Below are positions 26,838 through 36,513 of a DNA stretch of 49,466 bases, piece by piece. Every line of letters starts with the position of its first letter. Position 1 is the stretch's first letter. The stretch lies in contig CALYAJ010000005.1 of the NCBI GenBank assembly GCA_944393485.1, forward strand, positions 1 through 49,466. The letters are read 5' to 3'. The position numbers and the translations under genes are program-made. The stretch is from an uncultured Clostridia bacterium (GTDB taxonomy: Bacteria; Bacillota; Clostridia; TANB77; CAG-508). The notes beneath the pieces are model-generated. The model saw only the letters and a program-made list of their open reading frames with translations. It did no database searches and was not told where the DNA came from.

Positions 26838-27613
26838 TTTCTTCTTACATATTCATAAACTATTATACTTGTTGCAACAGAAGCATTTAAACTTTCTGTT
26901 TTTCCAAGCATTGGTATAATTATTTTTTCATCTGCCATATCTAAAATTTCTTTGCTAACACCATTTGCTTCATTTCCTATTACTAAAACTTTTTTATTAT
27001 AATCTATTTCATAAATACTTTTTTTAGCTTCTAAAGAAGTACTCATAACTTTATATTTATGCCTTTTTATTTCTTTTAAAGTTTCTTTTAAATCATCTAC
27101 CTGAATAATATTTACTCTAAATATTGCACCCATAGTTGATCTTACAACTTTAGGATTATATGCATCAACAGTTTCTTTTGAAACAATTATTTGAGTTAAA
27201 TTAGCACTATCTATAGTTCTTAAAATAGTTCCTAAATTTCCTGGATCTTGCAAACCATCTAAAGCCACAATTATATCTTCTGTATAATTAATTGGTTTAT
27301 TATTATTTTTTTCTATAACTGCCAATATTCCTTGTGGATGTGTTACATCTGAAATGCTTTCAAATATTTTTTTACTAACATATATACATTCATATTTTGC
27401 AATTTCATATAATGTTTTTTCATCAATAATAGAACTTTCTAAACACTCTTCACAAATTACAATCTTTTTTATTACTGCTTTTTCAGATATAGCTTCTTTT
27501 ACAAGTTTAATTCCTTCTATGATAAACTCATTATTCAAATCTCTATATTTTCTGTCTTTTAATTTTTTTATATTTTTAATTGTTTCATTGTCTTTACTTG
27601 TTATTATTTGCAT
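26819..27613 (-). CDS. TrmH/SpoU-family RNA methyltransferase
   Basis: This is probably a 2'-O-ribose methyltransferase of rRNA or tRNA that uses S-adenosylmethionine. The 264-residue protein has an N-terminal substrate-binding part (FIIEGIKLVKEA) and the SPOUT knot motifs: DPGNLGTILRTIDSA, VIGNEANGVS and IPMLGKTESLNASVATSI. The exact RNA target cannot be told from sequence. It lies 8 bases downstream of mfd, so the two probably share a transcript. GGAGG precedes the ATG. Confidence 0.93.
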   Translation of the reverse strand: MQIITSKDNETIKNIKKLKDRKYRDLNNEFIIEGIKLVKEAISEKAVIKKIVICEECLESSIIDEKTLYEIAKYECIYVSKKIFESISDVTHPQGILAVIEKNNNKPINYTEDIIVALDGLQDPGNLGTILRTIDSANLTQIIVSKETVDAYNPKVVRSTMGAIFRVNIIQVDDLKETLKEIKRHKYKVMSTSLEAKKSIYEIDYNKKVLVIGNEANGVSKEILDMADEKIIIPMLGKTESLNASVATSIIVYEYVRRKITGQM

Positions 27614-27621
27614 ATTGCCTC

Positions 27622-30600
27622 CTAATTATTAATTAAATATCTTAAAAATTCTTTTACTCTTAAAAGAATTTTACTATCAGATAATTCTTCTACTTTATAT
27701 GTTATATATGGATCTTTCCCTGCAGAAAATTTAATTTTATTTCTATATTCTTTAATTAATTTATCTACAATGTCAAAATTAAATTTACTACCATCAAACC
27801 AAAATACAATCCCATTTGCTCTTTGTTGTATTCTTAAAATATTTGCTTTTTTAGCAAGTTCTTTTATTCTTGCAATATTAATTAGGTTTTCTAATTCTTC
27901 TGGCATCTCTCCATATATATCAATCATTTCATCAATTACATTTTGTATATCTTCTTCATTTCTACATAGTGCAATATCTTGATAAATTTTAATTTTTTGG
28001 TTTGATTCTGATATATATGTATCTGGTATATAGCTTGAAACATTTAAATCTATTTGTATGTCTGTTTCCTCTTCCACTTTTATATCTTTCATTTCTTTAA
28101 TTACTTGATCTAATAAATTGCAATATGTATCATAACCAACTTGTTCCATATGTCCATGTTGTATTTCTCCAAGCATACTTCCTGCTCCTCTTATTTCTAA
28201 ATCACGCATTGCAATTTTAAATCCAGAACCAAACTCTGTAAATTCCTTCATTGCTTTCAATCTTTTATCAGCAACTTCTGATAATAGTTTGTCTCTTTTA
28301 TATGTTATATATGCATATGCTTGAACATCACTTCTTCCTACTCTTCCTCTTATTTGATATAGTTGTGCTAAGCCAAGTCTATCTGCATTTTCTACAATTA
28401 TCGTATTTGCATTTGGTATATCTATTCCGGATTCTAAAATAGTAGTACATACAAGTACATTTACTTTTCCTTCAATAAAATCTAGCATTATATTTTCTAG
28501 TTCTGTTCCAGACATCTTTCCATGAGCATATGCTACTTTTGCTTCAGGTACTAATTTTAATATTTCATTTGCCTTTCTTTCTATCCCTTCTACATTATTA
28601 AATAAATAAAATACCTGTCCCCCTCTTTCAATCTCTTTTGTTATTGCTTCTCTTACAACTTCTTCATCATATTCTAATACATAAGTTTGTACAGGCTTTC
28701 TATTTTGTGGAGGTTCATAAATTATAGACATATCTCTTACACCTACAATAGACATATGCAATGTTCTTGGAATCGGTGTTGCAGTCATTGTAAGTACATC
28801 TATATTTGTTTTATATTCTTTTATTTTTTCTTTGTCTTTAACTCCAAAACGATGCTCTTCATCAATTATAAGTAATCCTAAATCTTTAAATTCAACATCT
28901 TTACTTAATAATCTATGTGTTCCTATAACTACATCTATTTCGCCCAACTTTAGTTTTCTTATTATTTCTTCTTGTTCCTTTTTAGTTCTAAATCTATTTA
29001 AAACTTCAACTCTTATTGGGAACTCTTCCATTCTTTCTTTAAAGCTTTTGTATTGTTGATCTGCTAAAACTGTAGTTGGTACTAAATATGCAACTTGTTT
29101 TTGATCCATAACAGCTTTAAATGCAGCACGTATCGCTACTTCTGTTTTACCATAACCAACATCACCACATAATAGTCTATCCATTGGCTTTTGTAATTCC
29201 ATATCTTTTTTTACTTCTTCAATACATCTTAATTGATCATCAGTTTCTTGATATGGAAAACTTCCCTCAAATTCTTGTTGCCATGGTGTATCTTTTGAAA
29301 AAGCATATCCTTTTGATTTTTGCCTCTTTGCATAAAGTTCTATTAACTCTTTTGCAACTTCACGTAAGTTTTTCTTTACTCTTTCTTTAGTATTTGCCCA
29401 TTCTTTGCTTCCTAGTCTATTAATTTTAGGTAAAGTTTCTCCTCCACCAATATATTTTTTTACATTGTCTAGTTGATCTGTTGGTACATATAAAATATCA
29501 TCATTTTTATATTTAATTTTTATATAGTCTTTTGTTACTTTATCTGTAACTATTGTATTAACACCAACAAATTGTCCAATTCCATGAACTCTATGTACAA
29601 CATAATCCCCTAGTTTTAATTCAGAAAATATAATTTTTTCTGCTTCATTAAATATTTTATTACTTCTTTTTTTCTTCCTTTTTTCTATATTTATAAGATC
29701 ATTTGCAACAATAACTAAAATATTTGAATCATAACTTTCAAATCCTTGTGTTACATTTCCAAGTAAAATTTTAACTTGTACACCATTACTTATTTCTGAA
29801 TATTTTTCATTATATTCAGAAATAATTTCTTTTTCATCTAACAACTCTTTGATTCTTTTTGCTTTTTCTTTAGAATTTAAATAAATATATATTCTTTTTT
29901 TAGCTTGTTTTGCTTCTTTTACATCTAAGAAAAATTTTTCTATATTACTTTTATAATAATTTACCATTCTATATTTAAAGTAATATTTTTCAGTATTAAC
30001 CTCTTCTTCAAAATCATTAGATGTTAAATATATTTTTTTATAAGTTGTTAATTTATCCTCTATTTCATTTGCGGTAATATAATGAACTAATGCATTTGGT
30101 ACAATTCTTTCTTTTTCTATTAATGCTTTTTCAGTTGCCGAAATATCTTCTAATATATTTTTTGCTCTTGCATTAATTTTTTTTATTTCATCTATACCTA
30201 TTAAATAATTACTATCTATATAATCTAGAATAGTACAGTATTTACTATAAAAACAATCAAAATATTTATCTATTTTAGAAATATATTCTCCAGATTTTAT
30301 TAATTCTATATCTTCTTTTACATTATCTTCTTGTTTTTTTGTATAGTTATTATCTAATATTTTATTAGATACATCTTCTAAATTTGTTTCTAATAAAAAT
30401 TCATGTATTGGATTTATTTCTACTTTATTTATCATTTCTATTGATCTTTGTGTTTCTATATTAAATTTTCTGATAGAGTCTATTTCATCTCCCCAGAATT
30501 CTATTCTTACACCATATTTTTCGTCAAAAGAAATATCTAATATTCCGCCTCTTGAACTAAATTCTCCCTTAGTTTCAATTAAATCATTTCTATTATATCC

Positions 30601-31074
30601 TAAGCTACTAATAGTTGCTTTTAATTTTTCTAAATCATAACTCTTCCCTACTTCTAATTTTATTTTATTTTTAAATAATACTTCTTTAGGAATCATTGGT
30701 TGCATTAAAGCTTCTATTGATACAACTAATATATTTACTTTTTTATTAACTATATTTTTTAGTACTTCAATTCTTTCATAAGGTAATTCCTTACTTTCTG
30801 CAATATAGTCATAAGATAAAATTTCTCTTTTAGGGAAAAAATATACATTATCTATACAATTTTTTAAATTTTCTGATATTCTTTTAGCTTGTAATTCATT
30901 ATATGTAATTAGACAAACTGGTCTTTTTGCAAAAGCATTTGTACTGCCTACTATTTGTTCTAATCCCACGCCAGCTAGCCCCAATATAAATATTGGGGCA
31001 TTTGTTTCTTTTATATTTTTAATATAATCATTAAATTTGTTAGAGTTTTGCATCTCTGCGATTATTGGATTCAT
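27622..31074 (-). CDS. mfd: Transcription-repair coupling factor Mfd
   Basis: Mfd removes RNA polymerase stalled at DNA damage and recruits UvrA to the site. The 1150 residues are full length. The order is: UvrB-like N-terminal region ([16 protein letters not shown]), the RNA-polymerase-interacting domain ([17 protein letters not shown]), the helicase with Walker A GDVGYGKT (Lys643), DEEHRFG and TATPIPRTL, a RecG-like motor half ending QIRGRVGRS, and the C-terminal TRCF domain. It functions with UvrC encoded at 120-1916. AAGGAG precedes the ATG. Confidence 0.98.
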   Translation of the reverse strand: MNPIIAEMQNSNKFNDYIKNIKETNAPIFILGLAGVGLEQIVGSTNAFAKRPVCLITYNELQAKRISENLKNCIDNVYFFPKREILSYDYIAESKELPYERIEVLKNIVNKKVNILVVSIEALMQPMIPKEVLFKNKIKLEVGKSYDLEKLKATISSLGYNRNDLIETKGEFSSRGGILDISFDEKYGVRIEFWGDEIDSIRKFNIETQRSIEMINKVEINPIHEFLLETNLEDVSNKILDNNYTKKQEDNVKEDIELIKSGEYISKIDKYFDCFYSKYCTILDYIDSNYLIGIDEIKKINARAKNILEDISATEKALIEKERIVPNALVHYITANEIEDKLTTYKKIYLTSNDFEEEVNTEKYYFKYRMVNYYKSNIEKFFLDVKEAKQAKKRIYIYLNSKEKAKRIKELLDEKEIISEYNEKYSEISNGVQVKILLGNVTQGFESYDSNILVIVANDLINIEKRKKKRSNKIFNEAEKIIFSELKLGDYVVHRVHGIGQFVGVNTIVTDKVTKDYIKIKYKNDDILYVPTDQLDNVKKYIGGGETLPKINRLGSKEWANTKERVKKNLREVAKELIELYAKRQKSKGYAFSKDTPWQQEFEGSFPYQETDDQLRCIEEVKKDMELQKPMDRLLCGDVGYGKTEVAIRAAFKAVMDQKQVAYLVPTTVLADQQYKSFKERMEEFPIRVEVLNRFRTKKEQEEIIRKLKLGEIDVVIGTHRLLSKDVEFKDLGLLIIDEEHRFGVKDKEKIKEYKTNIDVLTMTATPIPRTLHMSIVGVRDMSIIYEPPQNRKPVQTYVLEYDEEVVREAITKEIERGGQVFYLFNNVEGIERKANEILKLVPEAKVAYAHGKMSGTELENIMLDFIEGKVNVLVCTTILESGIDIPNANTIIVENADRLGLAQLYQIRGRVGRSDVQAYAYITYKRDKLLSEVADKRLKAMKEFTEFGSGFKIAMRDLEIRGAGSMLGEIQHGHMEQVGYDTYCNLLDQVIKEMKDIKVEEETDIQIDLNVSSYIPDTYISESNQKIKIYQDIALCRNEEDIQNVIDEMIDIYGEMPEELENLINIARIKELAKKANILRIQQRANGIVFWFDGSKFNFDIVDKLIKEYRNKIKFSAGKDPYITYKVEELSDSKILLRVKEFLRYLINN

Positions 31075-31175
31075 CTTGTTCTCCTTTTTAACACATTATA
31101 TATTATATAATATTTTCCAATAAATTGAAATATATATTAAGTAAATAATATTTTTTGATTGTTAGAGGTATTGTA

Positions 31176-32276
31176 ATGAGTTCATTAAACAAAAATTTTT
31201 CTATATTAAGTCCTATAAAGTTTTTCGTTTTTTTACTAAGAAAAAATTTTTTTACAATTTTATTTGTATTATTTACCATTTGCTTAGTATTTTTTTCTAC
31301 ATCTAATTTAACTGCAGCCAAAAACGGATTAGCATTATGGGCAAATAATGTAATCCCTGCATTATTTCCTTTTTTCATTGCTACAGAACTTTTAGGAAAT
31401 ACTAATATTATTTCTTTTTTAGGTAAAAAATTTAACAAATTTATGAGACCTATTTTTAATATTCCTGGAATTGCAAGTTATCCATTAATTATGGGAATTA
31501 TTAGTGGATATCCTGTTGGTGCTAAAATAGTTTCAGAACTAAGGCAAAAAAATATGTGTACTAAAGCTGAAGGAGAACGAATGCTGGCATTTACCAATAA
31601 TTCTGGACCTTTATTTATTTTAGGAACAATAGGAATTGGACTTTTTGCAGATACTACAACAGGTATTATTTTACTAATAACTCATTTTTTGGCAGGATTA
31701 ACAGTTGGAGTAATATTTAGGTTTTGGAAATATAAAGATGTAAATATTGTATCTAATAAAAACTATATAACTGAAACAAAAGACATAAATCTTTCTAATT
31801 TTGGAGAAATTTTAACAAATTCCATAAAAAATTCTATAATTAATATTTTAAATATTGGTGGATTTGTAGTCTTATTTTCTGTAATAATATCCATTTTTAA
31901 AGAATCATATATGATTAATTTAATATATTCTACATTAAAACCAATTTTTGAATTATTTAATATTAATGAAAGCTTTTCATATGGAATAATTAATGGACTT
32001 TTAGAATTAACTAATGGAGTTTGTCAAATATCTAGCATTCCTATAAAAAATATTTCTTTTAGTATTATACTATGTGCTTTTATATTAGGTTTTGGAGGAA
32101 TCTCTGTACTTCTTCAAGTATATAGTTTTGTTTCTAAGTCAGATCTTTCTATAAAACCATATTTTATAGGAAAACTTTTGCAAGGAATAATTGCCAGCTT
32201 TTATACAATTTTAATTTTTCATTTTTTTAGTTTTTTATCATTAGATTTAAGTTATATCACTAGCATTTTTGCATAA
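31176..32276 (+). CDS. ylbJ: Sporulation integral membrane protein YlbJ
   Basis: This is a polytopic membrane protein (366 residues, about eight segments) of the nucleoside-recognition/GATE family. Typical segments include LWANNVIPALFPFFIATELL, MGIISGYPVGAKIV and FTNNSGPLFILGTIG. In Bacillus, YlbJ is needed for proper spore cortex formation; its substrate is unknown. The ATG at 31176 follows AGAGGT; a TTG seven codons earlier is less likely. It is probably cotranscribed with the 62-codon gene 26 bases downstream. Confidence 0.9.
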   Translation: MSSLNKNFSILSPIKFFVFLLRKNFFTILFVLFTICLVFFSTSNLTAAKNGLALWANNVIPALFPFFIATELLGNTNIISFLGKKFNKFMRPIFNIPGIASYPLIMGIISGYPVGAKIVSELRQKNMCTKAEGERMLAFTNNSGPLFILGTIGIGLFADTTTGIILLITHFLAGLTVGVIFRFWKYKDVNIVSNKNYITETKDINLSNFGEILTNSIKNSIINILNIGGFVVLFSVIISIFKESYMINLIYSTLKPIFELFNINESFSYGIINGLLELTNGVCQISSIPIKNISFSIILCAFILGFGGISVLLQVYSFVSKSDLSIKPYFIGKLLQGIIASFYTILIFHFFSFLSLDLSYITSIFA

Positions 32277-32302
32277 GTATAAAATATAGAGGAGGTTTTA
32301 AT

Positions 32303-32491
32303 ATGGATAAAAATATCGATTTCTCTAATTTTGGTGGATATCCACCTTTTGATACGCCAGATCCTGAAAATTTTTTTAATCCTATGACTCAGTATGAGCA
32401 AGGATATATGTATTACAAATGTTTATGTATGCAAATGGATTATAAAATAAAATGTAAAGAATATGAGAAAATGTGTAATGGAAAACCTTAG
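32303..32491 (+). CDS. Small cysteine- and tyrosine-rich protein downstream of ylbJ
   Basis: This is a 62-residue unrecognised protein preceded by a strong GAGGAGG site. The N-terminal half is acidic and rich in F, P and N. The second half is rich in Y, K and C, with Cys40, Cys42, Cys51 and Cys58. No signal peptide or membrane segment is seen. Position directly after ylbJ, composition and size suggest a sporulation or spore-surface role; this is inference. The stop codon lies in the terminator arm. Confidence 0.8.
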   Translation: MDKNIDFSNFGGYPPFDTPDPENFFNPMTQYEQGYMYYKCLCMQMDYKIKCKEYEKMCNGKP

Positions 32492-32513
32492 AGCATCTTA
32501 TACTCTAAGGTTT
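32483..32513. terminator. Terminator after the ylbJ pair
   Basis: A perfect 11-bp stem (32483-32493 and 32503-32513) with a 9-base loop lies between converging genes. The flanking sequence is only weakly T-rich. Confidence 0.7.
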
Positions 32514-32517
32514 AACT

Positions 32518-33819
32518 TTAACTAATTATTTCTATAACTGTTTTCTTTGTTACTTTTTCTTGACCTATTTTATATGTATTTAATATTTCTTTTTCTGCAT
32601 AATTTGCTTTTTCCTCATTGTTTGCATATACAGTTGCAATTAGCTCTCCTTTTTTTGTATAATCCCCAACTTTTTTATGTAGTACTATTCCTACCGTTAA
32701 GTCTATTTTATCAGATTTTGTTTTTCTTCCTGCACCTAAATCACAAGAAATCTTCCCAATTGTTTCTGCATTAATTTCTTTAATATAACCTTCCTCTTCT
32801 GCTCTTACTTCTTTAATAATTGTTGCCTTTTCAAATTTATTAACATCTTCTAGATAGCTAATATCTCCACCTTGATTTTGTACAAGTTCAACAAATTTAT
32901 TATATGCTTTTCCATTTTTTATATTTTCTAATAATTTATTTTTATTTTCTTCTATATTGTCACCTTTTCCAGCAAGCTTTATCATATATGCACCAAGTTC
33001 AATAACAACATCTTTTAAATCTTCTGGCATATCTCCATTTAAAAAATTAATTGCTTCTATGACTTCTAAAGAATTTCCTACTGCATATCCTAGTGGTTCA
33101 TTCATATCTGTAATAATACAAATTGTTTCTCTATTTGCTAATTTTCCAATTTCAATCATTGTTTTAGATAATTCTTCTGCTTGTTCTAAATTTTTCATAA
33201 AAGCTCCATAGCCACAAGTTACATCTAATACTATTTTATTCGCACCACTTGCAATTTTTTTGCTCATAATACTAGAAGCGATTAATGGTATACTTTCTGT
33301 ACAAGCAATTGTATCTCTTAAAGCATATATTTTTTTATCAGCAGGAGCTAAATTTAATGTTTGTGTTATTAAACTTATTCCTATTTTTTTTACATTATCT
33401 ATAAAATCTTTTTCTGAAATAGATGTATTATATCCAGGAATTGCTTCTATCTTATCTGCTGTTCCTCCAGTAAAACCTAAACCTCTTCCAGACATTTTAG
33501 CAACAGGTATTCCCAAAGATGCTATTAATGGAGCTAATATTAATGTAACTTTATCTCCAACTCCACCTGTACTATGTTTATCTACTACATTTTCACCAAG
33601 TTTTGATAAATCTAGAATATCACCAGAATTTGCCATAGCCATTGTTAAATCTTTTGTTTCCCTATAACTCATTCTATTTATATATATTGCCATTACTAAT
33701 GCTGCTGCTTGATAATCTTCTATTCTATTAGCAGTATATTCTTCTATAAAATATTTAATTTCCTCTTCTGATAATTCTTTACCATCTCTTTTTTTTGCAA
33801 TTATATCTATAATATTCAT
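32518..33819 (-). CDS. pdp: Pyrimidine-nucleoside phosphorylase
   Basis: This enzyme splits uridine, thymidine or deoxyuridine with phosphate, for nucleoside salvage. The 433-residue product shows the N-terminal helical domain (IIAKKRDGKELSEEEI), the phosphate-binding KHSTGGVGDK and the family signature SGRGLGFTGGTADKIE. Thymidine phosphorylase (DeoA) is the close alternative; the clostridial and Bacillus context favours Pdp. The second ATG (33819) is chosen by spacing from AAGGAAG. It lies 12 bases after rnhB. Confidence 0.93.
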   Translation of the reverse strand: MNIIDIIAKKRDGKELSEEEIKYFIEEYTANRIEDYQAAALVMAIYINRMSYRETKDLTMAMANSGDILDLSKLGENVVDKHSTGGVGDKVTLILAPLIASLGIPVAKMSGRGLGFTGGTADKIEAIPGYNTSISEKDFIDNVKKIGISLITQTLNLAPADKKIYALRDTIACTESIPLIASSIMSKKIASGANKIVLDVTCGYGAFMKNLEQAEELSKTMIEIGKLANRETICIITDMNEPLGYAVGNSLEVIEAINFLNGDMPEDLKDVVIELGAYMIKLAGKGDNIEENKNKLLENIKNGKAYNKFVELVQNQGGDISYLEDVNKFEKATIIKEVRAEEEGYIKEINAETIGKISCDLGAGRKTKSDKIDLTVGIVLHKKVGDYTKKGELIATVYANNEEKANYAEKEILNTYKIGQEKVTKKTVIEIIS

Positions 33820-33831
33820 TTTCATCTTCCT

Positions 33832-34458
33832 TTATACAAAATGTGTAATAAAAGTTTTTCTATGTATTGGACATGGTCCATATTCTTTCAAGGCTTCTAT
33901 ATGAGCTTTTGTTCCGTATCCTTTATGTTTTGCAAAGCCATACTGTGGATAAACCTCATCCCACTCTCTCATAATTCTATCCCTTGTCACCTTTGCTAAA
34001 ATTGATGCAGCCGAAATGCTATAACATTTCGCATCACCTTTTACCATTGATACATATGGGATATTACAAGTATCTATTCCTTTTAATGCGTCTACTAAAA
34101 TTAGTTCTGGTTTTGTTTCTAAATTATTTATACATTCAGTAACACCTTTTTTAGTTGCATTCAATATGTTTAGCTCGTCTATTTCGTGCCATCCAATAAC
34201 TGCTACAGACCAGCTTATTGCATTATTTATTATTTCATCATATAATTTTTCTCTCTTTTTTTCTGATACTTTTTTAGAATCATTAACTCCTTCTATAAAA
34301 GAATCCTCTGGCATAATTACACATCCAACAATAACAGGACCAGCTAGTGGTCCTCTTCCTGCTTCATCTATTCCTGCAATATATTTAATCCCTTGTTTAT
34401 GATAATCTAATTCAATTTTCTTTAGTTCTTTTAATCTTTCTTCTTCTTTTTCTTTCAT
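33832..34458 (-). CDS. rnhB: Ribonuclease HII
   Basis: RNase HII cuts RNA in RNA-DNA hybrids, including single ribonucleotides in DNA. The 208-residue protein has the catalytic GIDEAGRGPLAGP block (Asp31, Glu32), GVNDSKKV, the aspartate in LVDALKG and the downstream SISAASILAKVTRD motif. The start at 34458 follows GGAGG; an ATG eight codons earlier lies upstream of that site. It is the middle gene of a probable three-gene operon with the pseudopilin-like gene and pdp. Confidence 0.97.
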   Translation of the reverse strand: MKEKEEERLKELKKIELDYHKQGIKYIAGIDEAGRGPLAGPVIVGCVIMPEDSFIEGVNDSKKVSEKKREKLYDEIINNAISWSVAVIGWHEIDELNILNATKKGVTECINNLETKPELILVDALKGIDTCNIPYVSMVKGDAKCYSISAASILAKVTRDRIMREWDEVYPQYGFAKHKGYGTKAHIEALKEYGPCPIHRKTFITHFV

Positions 34459-34468
34459 GTTTCCTCCA

Positions 34469-34906
34469 TTATTGTATTGCAATATTGTTTATATCTGTAA
34501 GTGAATAGATAATATTTCCATCATCTTTTTCATATCCATCTATATAATATACTTCTTCATTTTCATAATTCACAATAAATTTTTTATCTTCTTGTATTTC
34601 TGTTAGTTCAAGTTCTTTTAAATTGTCTAAGGTAAGTATTTTAACTTTTTCACTATTTTCTATATTTATTTTTTGTATTTCTTCTTCTGTAGCTTCTTCA
34701 CCTATATATTCTTCTGTATTGTTTACTTTATTTCTTTCATTTATAATTTTTATTTTTGCTTGTATTTGTAGCATTTCTGTACTTAATGTTTGTAAAGATT
34801 GATTTTTAAAACTATTTTTTAAATAAAAAAACACTCCAACACTTATTAAAACTATTATTAGTATAATAAAAAATAATTTAATATTAAAGAAGCCTTTCTT
34901 TTTCAT
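34469..34906 (-). CDS. Single-pass membrane protein, pseudopilin-like
   Basis: I do not recognise this 145-residue protein with confidence. It has a short basic N-terminus, KKKG at 2-5, then a long hydrophobic helix from about 6 to 28 and an extracytoplasmic domain ending in a beta-rich part (FIVNYENEEVYYIDGY). The layout resembles type IV prepilins and pseudopilins (G then F at +1). However, the position of the usual glutamate +5 holds lysine (Lys10), and no prepilin peptidase or assembly gene is nearby. The ATG at 34906 follows GGAGG; an in-frame TTG lies four codons upstream. Confidence 0.75.
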   Translation of the reverse strand: MKKKGFFNIKLFFIILIIVLISVGVFFYLKNSFKNQSLQTLSTEMLQIQAKIKIINERNKVNNTEEYIGEEATEEEIQKINIENSEKVKILTLDNLKELELTEIQEDKKFIVNYENEEVYYIDGYEKDDGNIIYSLTDINNIAIQ

Positions 34907-34926
34907 AAACACCTCCAATTTATTGT

Positions 34927-34955
34927 ATTATATATTCTTTTATCTGATATTACAA
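34927..34955 (-). promoter_or_regulatory. Promoter of the pseudopilin-like/rnhB/pdp operon
   Basis: On the minus strand, TTGTAA (34950-34955) and TATAAT (34927-34932) are 17 bp apart, about 20 bases before the first start codon. Confidence 0.6.
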
Positions 34956-34995
34956 TAAAGTAATACATATTTTTCACAGTTTTTTCACAAAAGTA

Positions 34996-35023
34996 TTGTA
35001 TCTTTTAATTAGTTTAGTATAAG
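34996..35023 (+). promoter_or_regulatory. Promoter of the HtrA protease gene
   Basis: TTGTAT (34996-35001) and TATAAG (35018-35023) are 16 bp apart on the plus strand, just before GGAGG. A direct repeat of TTTTTCACA lies upstream (about 34970-34990); it could be a regulator site but is not a motif I know. Confidence 0.5.
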
Positions 35024-35048
35024 ATAAATATTAATTGGAGGTAATATT

Positions 35049-36284
35049 ATGGAAGAAAATAAAGATAATAAAGAAAATAATAAATTTAAATTTGCTAAAC
35101 CTAGTAAAATTGAAACTAAAGAGAAAAAAGGCCCTGGATTTGGTAAAAGTGTTTTACTTCCTTTTTGCTCAGGTATAATAGGTGCAGCTTTAGTAGTTGG
35201 AGTTTGTTTTGGAATTCCAAGTGTTAAAAATAATCTTTTAACTGCAGGAAGTTCTACTTCTACATCCACTGGAACTCAATCTGTTGGTACTCAAAATTTA
35301 GTATCTTTGAATGATTATACAGGTACAGCTACAGCAGTTGCAGCAAAAGTTTTACCATCTATAGTTGGAATTAATGTACAATATACAGTAAATTCAATTT
35401 TTAGTGGTTCACAATCTGCAGAAGCTGAAGGTTCAGGAATAATATTAAGTGAAGATGGATATATTTTAACAAATAACCATGTTGTAAGCTCTAGTGATGC
35501 ATCTTCTTATTATCAAGTATCAGAGGCTAATAAAATAACAGTTACATTATATAATGACACAACAGAATATGAAGCAAAAGTAATTGGAACAGATTCACAA
35601 ACAGATTTGGCTGTTATAAAAATAGATAAATCTGGTTTAACCGCTGCAGAACTAGGTGATTCTGATAGTATTACAGTTGGAGAATTCGCTATGGCAATTG
35701 GAAATCCTTTAGGAATGCAAAGTTCAGTTACTTCTGGAATTATTAGTGCAGTTGATAGAGAAATTACAAGCGATGAAGGTACAACATATAATTTAATTCA
35801 AACTGATGCAGCTATAAATTCTGGAAACAGTGGTGGAGCATTAGTAAATGGTTCTGGTCAAGTTATTGGAATTAATACATTAAAATTAGAAGGTACTAGT
35901 GTTGAAGGAATGGGATTTGCAATTCCTATTAATTCAGCAAAACCAATTTTCGAGCAATTAATCTCTGATGGAAAAGTTGCAAGACCATATATTGGATTAA
36001 GTGGTAGAGATTTAGATGAAAAGACTGCTAAAGCTAATAATCTAGTAGAAGGTGTATATGTAGTTTCTGTTGAAGCATTCTCTGGTGCTGAAAAAGCTGG
36101 TATTAAAGCTGGAGATGTTATAATTCAAATAGATGGTAAAGATATCAAAACAATGGATGAATTAAATGAAATTAAAAATACTCATAAAATTGGTGATGAA
36201 ATCACTTTAAAAATAAATAGAAATGGAAAAGAAATGGACGTAAAAGTAACACTTCAAGAACAACCTTCAGAAAATAATAATTAA
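35049..36284 (+). CDS. htrA: HtrA/DegP-like serine protease
   Basis: This is a membrane-anchored trypsin-like protease that degrades or refolds damaged exported proteins. The 411-residue protein has a charged cytoplasmic N-terminus, one membrane segment at about 34-56, a Ser/Thr linker, the protease domain with His144 (NNHVV), Asp186 (TDLAVIK) and Ser261 (NSGNSGGAL), and one C-terminal PDZ domain (GVYVVSVEAFSGAEKAGIKA). GGAGG precedes the ATG. No two-component regulator is adjacent. Confidence 0.95.
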   Translation: MEENKDNKENNKFKFAKPSKIETKEKKGPGFGKSVLLPFCSGIIGAALVVGVCFGIPSVKNNLLTAGSSTSTSTGTQSVGTQNLVSLNDYTGTATAVAAKVLPSIVGINVQYTVNSIFSGSQSAEAEGSGIILSEDGYILTNNHVVSSSDASSYYQVSEANKITVTLYNDTTEYEAKVIGTDSQTDLAVIKIDKSGLTAAELGDSDSITVGEFAMAIGNPLGMQSSVTSGIISAVDREITSDEGTTYNLIQTDAAINSGNSGGALVNGSGQVIGINTLKLEGTSVEGMGFAIPINSAKPIFEQLISDGKVARPYIGLSGRDLDEKTAKANNLVEGVYVVSVEAFSGAEKAGIKAGDVIIQIDGKDIKTMDELNEIKNTHKIGDEITLKINRNGKEMDVKVTLQEQPSENNN

Positions 36285-36333
36285 ATTTTATAAATAATCA
36301 CTTTAAGTTCACAAAATGAACAAAATTAATTGT

Positions 36334-36445
36334 TATATTATAAGAGAAGTCAGTAATACTTATTACTCCAATTACTGACTATATGTTTAAAAACATCCCC
36401 TTTTATTTTCAAAAAAGAAGCACTGCAAAGTGCTTCTTTTTATTA
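36334..36445 (+). ncRNA. Candidate small RNA downstream of htrA
   Basis: An extended -10 box (TGTTATATT, about 36331-36339) is followed by a perfect 9-bp hairpin (36349-36357 and 36371-36379) and then a strong terminator with an A/U-flanked 12-bp stem (36413-36424 and 36429-36440). No reading frame of note lies between. This may be a transcript of about 100 bases, or simply the 3' untranslated region of htrA. No good -35 box was found. Confidence 0.3.
36413..36440. terminator. Terminator downstream of htrA
   Basis: A perfect 12-bp stem with a GCAA loop, with A-run on the left and T-run on the right, can act in both directions. A second hairpin (36474-36484 and 36495-36505) lies closer to the converging DUF3298-like gene and may serve that gene. 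Confidence 0.85.
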
Positions 36446-36513
36446 TTATATAGAAAATCACAATAAACTAATTAAAGGTAGTGCAAATATTAGTCACTAC
36501 CTTTATTATTTAT

